Below are positions 1 to 4,041 of a stretch of 6,622 nucleotides of DNA, piece after piece. Under the pieces are notes generated by a model. The model was not told where the DNA came from, searched no databases, and saw only the letters and a list, made by a program, of their open reading frames with translations. The stretch is from Terriglobia bacterium (lineage in GTDB: Bacteria > Acidobacteriota > Terriglobia > UBA7540), in assembly GCA_030040455.1 (NCBI GenBank), contig JASHTR010000257.1, forward strand, positions 1-6,622. The letters are read 5' to 3'. The position numbers were made by a program, and so were the translations under genes. How positions within the stretch are numbered: the stretch's first letter is position 1; every line of letters starts with the position of its first letter.

Positions 1-87
1 CGATTGAGCCATTGAATCTTTTAATGATTGTGTCATCGGGCGATTGAGTCGATGAATGAATCACTCCATCTCCCAATGATTCAATCC
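1..87. repeat. Degenerate AT-rich direct and inverted repeats upstream of the EVE gene
   Basis: CGATTGAG occurs at 1-8 and again at 41-48, exactly 40 bp apart. The match extends imperfectly over about 18 bp (14 of 18 identical, 1-18 against 41-58). ATTGAATC at 11-18 is present as its perfect reverse complement GATTCAAT at 78-85. AATGATT appears at 23-29 and 75-81. The block runs right up to the start codon at 92 and has much lower GC than the gene. It could be part of a longer intergenic repeat array that begins left of the window, or an operator or promoter region. I see no convincing Shine-Dalgarno sequence or -35/-10 pair in it. Confidence 0.5.
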
Positions 88-91
88 TACA

Positions 92-547
92 ATGCGGGCC
101 TGGGTCTTCAAGATCAACACGCGGCGCGGGTGGAAGTTTGATGAATACTTTCGCTCGCGCGCGCGGGGTGCGTTTGGAATGGGGGATGAGGGCTGGATCC
201 GAAGCGCTTCCAGCCTCCGTTATCTGCGCGAAGAGGTCAAGCGCGGAGACCTGTTCCTTTGCTACGAGGCAGACCGCAAATGCCTCGTCGGCCTCGCGCG
301 AGCCGCTTCTTCGGGACGCGACGTGGGAACGGAATCGCTGGTGGATTTCTGCCCGCCGCGCGAAGCCGTGCGCCTTGAAAACCCGTTGAAACGCCGCCCT
401 GACCTCGATCACATCCTCGCCTTTACTCCTCTTCGCGGACGCGGCACCGTCCAGAAGATTGATCCCGACGAGTTTCGCGAGCTTCGCCGCCGCATCCTGA
501 AGAAGAATCCACGCCAAAAAGAACGTCTGCAACGCCTGTGGGGTTAG
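92..547 (+). CDS. EVE-domain (PUA-like fold) small protein
   Basis: This 151-residue soluble protein has the look of a stand-alone EVE domain. It starts MRAWVFKI (a beta-strand with Trp4), followed by WIRSAS at 35-40 and a helix. Then comes the hallmark 'GD' turn with strands, RGDLFLCYEA at 51-60, and VGLARA at 66-71. The C-terminal third is helical and very basic (RRRILKKNPRQKERLQRLW). EVE domains belong to the PUA-like superfamily and are known or thought to bind modified bases in RNA or DNA. No catalytic residues are expected, and the partner here is unknown. The 151-residue length fits a complete single-domain member. The ATG at 92 is chosen because the domain begins immediately after it, although no Shine-Dalgarno sequence is visible. 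It converges on the minus-strand gene ending at 682, leaving 134 bp with no clear hairpin terminator. No signal peptide or membrane segment is seen. Family assignment is fairly likely; the biological role is not inferable. Confidence 0.72.
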   Translation: MRAWVFKINTRRGWKFDEYFRSRARGAFGMGDEGWIRSASSLRYLREEVKRGDLFLCYEADRKCLVGLARAASSGRDVGTESLVDFCPPREAVRLENPLKRRPDLDHILAFTPLRGRGTVQKIDPDEFRELRRRILKKNPRQKERLQRLWG

Positions 548-681
548 CCGGCGGGGATCTATTTCCTCTTAAGCGCCTTTTCCAAGCACGACACGATCAC
601 GACTTGTGGTAATAGAAGGTGGGGCTCTTCAATTTCTCAAGTGCGGCGGACCGGGAGCAGTCTTGGTTGGAGGCCTGCCAC

Positions 682-1617
682 TCAACAAGATACTTCCGGG
701 ATGCCCAAGTCCTTGCTGCCCGGCGGCGAGATTTTAATTTCCGGCGCAAAGCGGTCCAGCACATCCAGCGCGATGCGAGCGCGCCGGACGCGCTCGCGCG
801 CCATCAGGGTAGCCGTCGGTTCGATGTGCACGCCGGAAGGATAAATGTCCGGCGCGTTGCGGAGGCCGAACTTCAGGTACATGGGGGCAGCGACCGAAAT
901 CAGTTGGGGCATCTCGTAGTAGCGGACGAAGCCGCCGAAATTGTCCGGGACCTCGATGTACATATCAATGGGAACTTCCACGGTCTGGCGAAGGGCGCCA
1001 ATCTGGGCAGGGCTTAAGTCGGTTGGAATATTGAGCGTGGAAACGCCGGCATTTTCAAAAATCTTTGCAGTGGCGGGATTGGCGGCGGGCAGGGTGACCG
1101 AGCTCTTGATGACCAGATTTTTCGGCAACTCGCCTTTCTTCTTCATCTCGTTGAGCACCCAGATGAGGCCCAGGTCTGCGGGAAGGATACTGCGAATGCC
1201 CAGGTCGCACGCCCAACGCACGTCCTCGATGGCGTAAACCAACTGGTCCGCGCCCCGGTGCTGAAGCCCAATTACCTTGCCGGCGCTGGTGAGCGCTTGT
1301 GCTCCGGTCTCAAAGGAGGCGCGCGGCCCGACGAAAAGGCAAACTTCCACCTTATTGTCGTAACCGATGCGCGCCATTTCCGCAATCTCGGCCTTCGGCA
1401 GCAGCAGCACGCCACTGCCCTGGCTGACGCGATGGACGGGTACTTTCAGTTCCTTGGCCAGCGATAAAACCTCACGGAAAACACGGGGGCCTTCACAGCT
1501 TGGAATCTCAATGCGAAACTGGCCGCCATCCGGAAAGCGCAGGCGGCTCGGCTTCAGCGCGCGTTGGTCTTCGGCAGGAAGGCCGAGTTTCTTTAAAAAC
1601 TCCGTGGTCTTTTTCAT
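682..1617 (-). CDS. Divergent peptidase-U32-like TIM-barrel protein
   Basis: A 311-residue cytosolic protein with alternating strands and helices typical of a TIM barrel: VEVCLFVG at 90-97, KVIGLQHRGADQ at 114-125, GIRSILPADLGLIWVL at 140-155, LVIKSSVTLPAANP at 168-181, GVSTLNIPTDLSPAQI at 191-206, and VPIDMYIEVP at 215-224. The segment 'ENAGVSTLNIPTDLSPAQIG' followed by 'PIDMYIEV' resembles the U32 pattern in which a barrel strand reporting position precedes 'EL..EEI' and an 'E.F.HG' strand. However, the cysteine-rich U32 signature that should follow is absent. The only cysteines are at 41, 93, 137 and 311. U32 members include collagenase-like peptidases and Fe-S RNA- or quinone-modifying enzymes; which activity this one has, if any, cannot be said. 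The ATG at 1617 follows a purine-rich AGGGGAG about 10 nt upstream. The gene lies 158 bp downstream of the aldehyde dehydrogenase on the same strand and is probably co-transcribed with it. The family link is moderate; the function is unknown. Confidence 0.6.
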   Translation of the reverse strand: MKKTTEFLKKLGLPAEDQRALKPSRLRFPDGGQFRIEIPSCEGPRVFREVLSLAKELKVPVHRVSQGSGVLLLPKAEIAEMARIGYDNKVEVCLFVGPRASFETGAQALTSAGKVIGLQHRGADQLVYAIEDVRWACDLGIRSILPADLGLIWVLNEMKKKGELPKNLVIKSSVTLPAANPATAKIFENAGVSTLNIPTDLSPAQIGALRQTVEVPIDMYIEVPDNFGGFVRYYEMPQLISVAAPMYLKFGLRNAPDIYPSGVHIEPTATLMARERVRRARIALDVLDRFAPEIKISPPGSKDLGIPEVSC

Positions 1618-1650
1618 ATTTGTCTCACTCCCCTGGAAGCCACCTTCACC

Positions 1651-1774
1651 GGTTATTCCCGCGCAAGCGGTGACCCTTCTCTGAGATCGATCTGGACCCC
1701 CGCCTGCGTCGGGGTAGCAACAAGCTGGTTTTCATTCGCTCGAGCGGGCCGCCGCCCACGCGATACTCGGGATG
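1651..1774. repeat. REP-like cluster of small palindromes between the two minus-strand genes
   Basis: The gap between the dehydrogenase and the U32-like gene holds four short stems. CCGC/GCGG with a GCAA loop lies at 1659-1670. CCCCG/CGGGG with a 7-nt loop lies at 1698-1714. The perfect palindrome CGCTCGAGCG lies at 1737-1746. GGGC/GCCC with a 4-nt loop lies at 1746-1757. The wording ATTCCCGCGCAAGCGG, then CTGGACCCCCGCCTGCG, and finally CTCGGGATGAC at the right edge resembles decayed copies of the widespread REP/BIME-type element found in tail-to-tail pairs in many bacteria. In an operon such structures can stabilise upstream mRNA or reduce downstream expression; that effect is inference here. 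Confidence 0.5.
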
Positions 1775-1775
1775 A

Positions 1776-3233
1776 CTATTGCGTATACTTGAGATAGACC
1801 GTGCGCGTTTCCGTATAGAAATCAAGCGCCACAGGCCCTTGCTCGCGCATCCCGAAGCTTGATTCCTTGGTTCCCCCGAAAGGCAATTGGTATTCAACGC
1901 CCGCCGTGGGCAGATTCACCGTGATGAGTCCTGCTTCGATTCTATTGATGAATTGGTGCACGTGCGTGAGGTCTTTCGAGACCAGCGAGGCGGAAAGTCC
2001 GAAGGAAACTCCGTTGGCGAGCCTCATCGCCTCTTCGAAATCTTCAGCAACCATCAAGGCGAGCACCGGCCCGAAGACCTCTTCTCGCGCGATCCGCATT
2101 GCCGGAATGACTCCCTCGAAGATGGTCGGCTCGATAAAGTAACCGTGGTCGTAATTACCGCCCGTCAGCCGCTTGCCTCCGCAAAGGAGTTTGGCTCCTT
2201 CCTTCCGCGCAATCTCAATATACTTCAGGTCTGTTTCCAACTGCGCGGAATCGACGGCGGGGCCAATGTGAATGCCGGCTTCAAGTCCATTACCCACTTT
2301 CAGCTTGCCGGTTTTTTCCAGCAGCTTTTCGACCAGCGGCCTATAGATCGCCTTGTCAATGATGGCACGGCTGCACGCCGTGCACTTCTGCCCAGTCGAA
2401 AAAAACGCGCCATTCACCAGGATGTCAGCGGCGTAGTTGAGGTCCGCATCCTTTAGGACAATCGTCGGGTTCTTGCCGCCCATTTCGGTCTGAACGCGAA
2501 TTTTTCGCGGCGCAACTTTCTGATAGAGCTGATTTCCGACCGCGCACGACCCGGTGAAGGAAACGGCGCGGACTGCCGAGTGCTCGACGAGCGCATTCCC
2601 GGCCACTCCCCCGCTGCCCGTGACGTAATTCAGCACGCCCGCCGGCAGCCCTGCCTGCTCGAGAGCTTCAACGATGCGATAAGCGCTCAACGGCGCGAGC
2701 GATGCGGGCTTGATGACCACCGTGTTCCCCGCGACCAGCGCCGGAGCCATTTTCCAGGCGGGAATAGCGCTCGGGAAATTCCACGGAGTGATCAGGGCTA
2801 TGACGCCCAAAGGTTTGCGGAGCGTATAGCAGAAAACGTTTTCACGCTCCGAGGGAATCTGGTAGCTGAACGCCCGCGCGCCCTCACCACCAAAATAACG
2901 GAGAATGTTGATGGCCCGCTTTACTTCTCCTTTGGCTTCGGGAAGCGTCTTGCCCTCCTCGCGGGTCATTTCCTCGCCCAGTCGCTCGAGGCGGCTCTCA
3001 AGAAGCTCGGCGGCTTTAAACAGGAACTCGCCGCGAAGCGGAGCAGGCCTGGCAGCCCATCCAGGCTGGGCTTGGGCCGCTGCTTCGCAGGCTTCTTGAA
3101 CGTCCTCCGCTCCCGAAGCCTGAAAAAGCCCGATGGTTTCCCGGGTATCGGCCGGGTTGATATTGGGAAAAGTCTTCCCGGATTTCGACTCCACCCATTT
3201 GCCGTTTATGTAGTTCTGAAAGACTTCAGCCAT
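1776..3233 (-). CDS. NAD(P)-dependent aldehyde dehydrogenase, alpha-ketoglutaric semialdehyde dehydrogenase type
   Basis: A 485-residue full-length ALDH-superfamily enzyme. Visible landmarks are TPWNFP at 149-154 with the oxyanion Asn152, VVIKPAS at 172-178 with the cofactor-binding Lys175, FTGS at 226-229 of the Rossmann fold, EMGGKNP at 250-256 with general base Glu250, GQKCTA at 281-286 with nucleophile Cys284, and EEVFGP at 384-389 with Glu385. The N-terminus ([12 protein letters not shown]) and the C-terminal [22 protein letters not shown] block closely resemble the Bacillus YcbD/GucD class. That class oxidises 2,5-dioxopentanoate (KGSA) to 2-oxoglutarate, the last step of glucarate/galactarate, pentose or hydroxyproline catabolism. 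Succinic semialdehyde is an alternative substrate. A TTG at 3257 would add eight residues, but the ATG at 3233 has AAGGGAG five bases upstream and puts the family-typical N-terminus first, so I prefer it. A consensus promoter lies at 3284-3313. The U32-like gene follows on the same strand. No decay is seen. Confidence 0.9.
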   Translation of the reverse strand: MAEVFQNYINGKWVESKSGKTFPNINPADTRETIGLFQASGAEDVQEACEAAAQAQPGWAARPAPLRGEFLFKAAELLESRLERLGEEMTREEGKTLPEAKGEVKRAINILRYFGGEGARAFSYQIPSERENVFCYTLRKPLGVIALITPWNFPSAIPAWKMAPALVAGNTVVIKPASLAPLSAYRIVEALEQAGLPAGVLNYVTGSGGVAGNALVEHSAVRAVSFTGSCAVGNQLYQKVAPRKIRVQTEMGGKNPTIVLKDADLNYAADILVNGAFFSTGQKCTACSRAIIDKAIYRPLVEKLLEKTGKLKVGNGLEAGIHIGPAVDSAQLETDLKYIEIARKEGAKLLCGGKRLTGGNYDHGYFIEPTIFEGVIPAMRIAREEVFGPVLALMVAEDFEEAMRLANGVSFGLSASLVSKDLTHVHQFINRIEAGLITVNLPTAGVEYQLPFGGTKESSFGMREQGPVALDFYTETRTVYLKYTQ

Positions 3234-3238
3234 GTCAA

Positions 3239-3245
3239 CTCCCTT
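3239..3245 (-). promoter_or_regulatory. Ribosome binding site deciding the dehydrogenase start
   Basis: On the minus strand AAGGGAG sits five bases before the ATG at 3233. It supports that ATG over the in-frame TTG at 3257, which would place this site inside the coding sequence. Confidence 0.7.
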
Positions 3246-3283
3246 GAGAAAACTCAACGCTTCGCGGAGAAAAACAGAACGTC

Positions 3284-3313
3284 ATTATGATGAGCGAAAG
3301 GAAGCGGTGTCAA
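3284..3313 (-). promoter_or_regulatory. Sigma-70-type promoter for the aldehyde dehydrogenase operon
   Basis: On the minus strand a perfect -35 hexamer TTGACA (3308-3313) is followed, after 18 bp, by CATAAT (3284-3289), which matches the -10 consensus at five of six positions. Transcription would start near 3277, giving a leader of about 44 nt before the ATG at 3233. A second TTGACA lies 13 bp farther upstream (3321-3326) because the -35 box is part of a tandem repeat. This is the strongest promoter-like sequence in the window. Confidence 0.65.
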
Positions 3314-3334
3314 GCGAACGTGTCAAAGCGAACG
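3308..3334. repeat. Tandem 13/14-bp repeat over the promoter -35 region
   Basis: TGTCAAGCGAACG (3308-3320) is followed directly by TGTCAAAGCGAACG (3321-3334), the same unit with one extra A. Each copy carries TTGACA on the minus strand. The repeat lies between the divergent dehydrogenase and antitoxin genes, where an operator would be expected. It may instead be a simple duplication without function. Confidence 0.6.
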
Positions 3335-3373
3335 AAAGAACGTAAGAAAGAGGAATAAGGAGGACTAACAAGG

Positions 3374-3379
3374 TATAAT
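3374..3379 (+). promoter_or_regulatory. TATAAT -10 box abutting the antitoxin start
   Basis: A perfect TATAAT ends one base before the ATG at 3381 and seven bases before the in-frame ATG at 3387. If it is used, transcription would begin at about 3386-3387 and the antitoxin would be read from a leaderless or nearly leaderless message starting at the second ATG. No good -35 is seen 16-18 bp upstream. The upstream purine run AAGGAGGA (3357-3364) is 16 nt from the first ATG, which is too far for a normal Shine-Dalgarno. Confidence 0.35.
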
Positions 3380-3380
3380 C

Positions 3381-3662
3381 ATGAGCATGGCTCCGGTTAT
3401 TCACATCTCGGAAGCGGAAGCGGCCAGCGACTTCGCGTCGCTGTTGGCGCGTGTGCGTGCTGGTGCGGAGGTGGTGATCGAGCGCGATTCGCAACCTGTA
3501 GCCGTCGTTCATGCCGCGCCCCCCCCACGCCGGACCATCTCGGAGTGCATCGCGCTGCTGCCCGAAGATTCCACAGCGACGATTGATTCTGATTTCGCCC
3601 AGGATGTTGTGGCGGCGATTAAAACTCACCGCGATCCGCTTAATCCACCTGCATGGGACTAA
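3381..3662 (+). CDS. Phd/YefM-type antitoxin of a VapBC-like pair (orphan)
   Basis: A 93-residue protein. Residues 5-47 (VIHISEAEAASDFASLLARV, then AGAEVVIERDSQPVAVV) show the Phd/YefM pattern: a short strand, the 'EA...F..L...V..G' helix, then 'VVI.R...PVAV'. This fold dimerises on operator DNA. The acidic C-terminal tail (DFAQDVVAAI at 71-80, ending in PPAWD) is the usual toxin-wrapping region. The next gene starts inside it: the ATG of the VapC remnant at 3653 overlaps the last 10 bases, the classic coupled antitoxin-toxin arrangement. Because that toxin is broken, the antitoxin is probably an orphan. ATG 3381 and ATG 3387 are both possible starts; the domain begins just after the second, and a TATAAT box sits right in front. 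An eight-C run (3519-3526) encodes the proline stretch after the DNA-binding domain. Normally such antitoxins repress their own promoter; that is inferred from the family. Confidence 0.82.
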   Translation: MSMAPVIHISEAEAASDFASLLARVRAGAEVVIERDSQPVAVVHAAPPPRRTISECIALLPEDSTATIDSDFAQDVVAAIKTHRDPLNPPAWD

Positions 3663-3852
3663 TTCTTGATTCCAGCGTTCTTGTCGCGGCAGAACGCCCA
3701 TCAGATGCTAGCCTCTGTCGCGCGTGAAGTTGGCGAGACGGAGGTCAGACCTGTTGATTGGCGTGACCGTGCTTGAACTCGGCTACGGCGTTGCTGCCGC
3801 TAACATCCGTCACTTCCAGTCGATCCCAGGCTTATCCGTAGTGCAACTCTAA
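3653..3852 (+). pseudogene. VapC-like PIN-domain toxin, internally deleted and frameshifted
   Basis: The reading frame opening at 3653 gives MGLILDSSVLVAAERPSDAS and stops at 3725-3727 after 24 codons. This is the canonical PIN N-terminus with the first metal-binding Asp in LILDSS. From about 3748, in a different frame, the sequence reads DLLIGVTVLELGYGVAAANI (3748-3807) and then RHFQSIPGLSVVQL up to TAA at 3850-3852. This is the matching VapC C-terminus, including the later conserved Asp of DLLIG. Between them, in the third frame, 3729-3746 reads VGETEV, a plausible scrap of the middle. The section with the conserved central Glu and about 65-75 codons is missing, given a usual VapC length of 130-140 residues. 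Intact VapC proteins are Mg-dependent RNases. This copy cannot make one, barring sequencing error. An 11-bp inverted repeat AGGTC-A-GACCT (3742-3752) spans the apparent junction. Confidence 0.85.
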
Positions 3853-3896
3853 CCTCATGGAAAGAGAAACTCTGCGCTACCCTGCTCCAAAGTGTT

Positions 3897-3917
3897 CCTT
3901 TAACCGCTGGTTAAGGG
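3897..3917. other. Hairpin with TTAACC repeats between the VapC remnant and the receptor gene
   Basis: CCTTTAACC (3897-3905) pairs with GGTTAAGGG (3909-3917) across a GCT loop, giving nine pairs with one G-T wobble. TTAACC recurs at 3927-3932, 27 bp after the first copy, so the right arm GGTTAA has two possible partners. No T-run follows, so it is a weak terminator candidate. An operator or RNA structure upstream of the receptor gene is equally possible. Nothing else of note is seen in 3853-3988. Confidence 0.45.
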
Positions 3918-3988
3918 CCCTCTACGTTAACCTTCGCGAATCGAAGTTCACCCCCCTGTTTCCCCCGTATCCGAAACACGAGATTTCT

Positions 3989-3994
3989 TATAAT
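3989..3994 (+). promoter_or_regulatory. Possible -10 box for the receptor gene
   Basis: A perfect TATAAT lies 47 bp before the receptor ATG at 4042, in an AT-rich stretch (TTTCTTATAATATGG). A start near 4001 would leave a leader of about 41 nt containing the Shine-Dalgarno AAGGA at 4031-4035. The -35 position (about 3966-3971) does not resemble TTGACA, so the box may depend on an activator or another sigma factor, or be chance. Confidence 0.35.
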
Positions 3995-4041
3995 ATGGAA
4001 CGGTTTATCGCAGCGGCTATTCATCAAATGAAGGAAAAAGG

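Noticed and set aside
1..91. CRISPR-like array at the left edge
   Set aside because: The repeated units are degenerate, only about 18 bp, occur in both orientations and have no regular unique spacers; no cas genes are present.
548..681. Possible terminator between the converging EVE and U32-like genes
   Set aside because: I found no stem of useful length followed by a T-run on either strand in this 134-bp gap.
1646..1897. 83-codon minus-strand frame over the REP-like gap and dehydrogenase 3' end
   Set aside because: It overlaps the end of the real dehydrogenase in another frame, and its sequence comes largely from the palindromic repeats.
1887..2456. 189-codon plus-strand frame opposite the aldehyde dehydrogenase
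   Set aside because: It is fully antisense to a full-length enzyme with all catalytic motifs; a GC-rich shadow frame.
2580..3290. 236-codon plus-strand frame opposite the dehydrogenase N-terminal half
   Set aside because: Antisense shadow without a recognisable domain, and it runs through the dehydrogenase promoter.
3285..3701. 138-codon open frame on the minus strand opposite the antitoxin
   Set aside because: It lies over the clearly recognisable Phd-type antitoxin and the promoter region, is rich in Arg/His in an out-of-frame way, and matches nothing I recognise.
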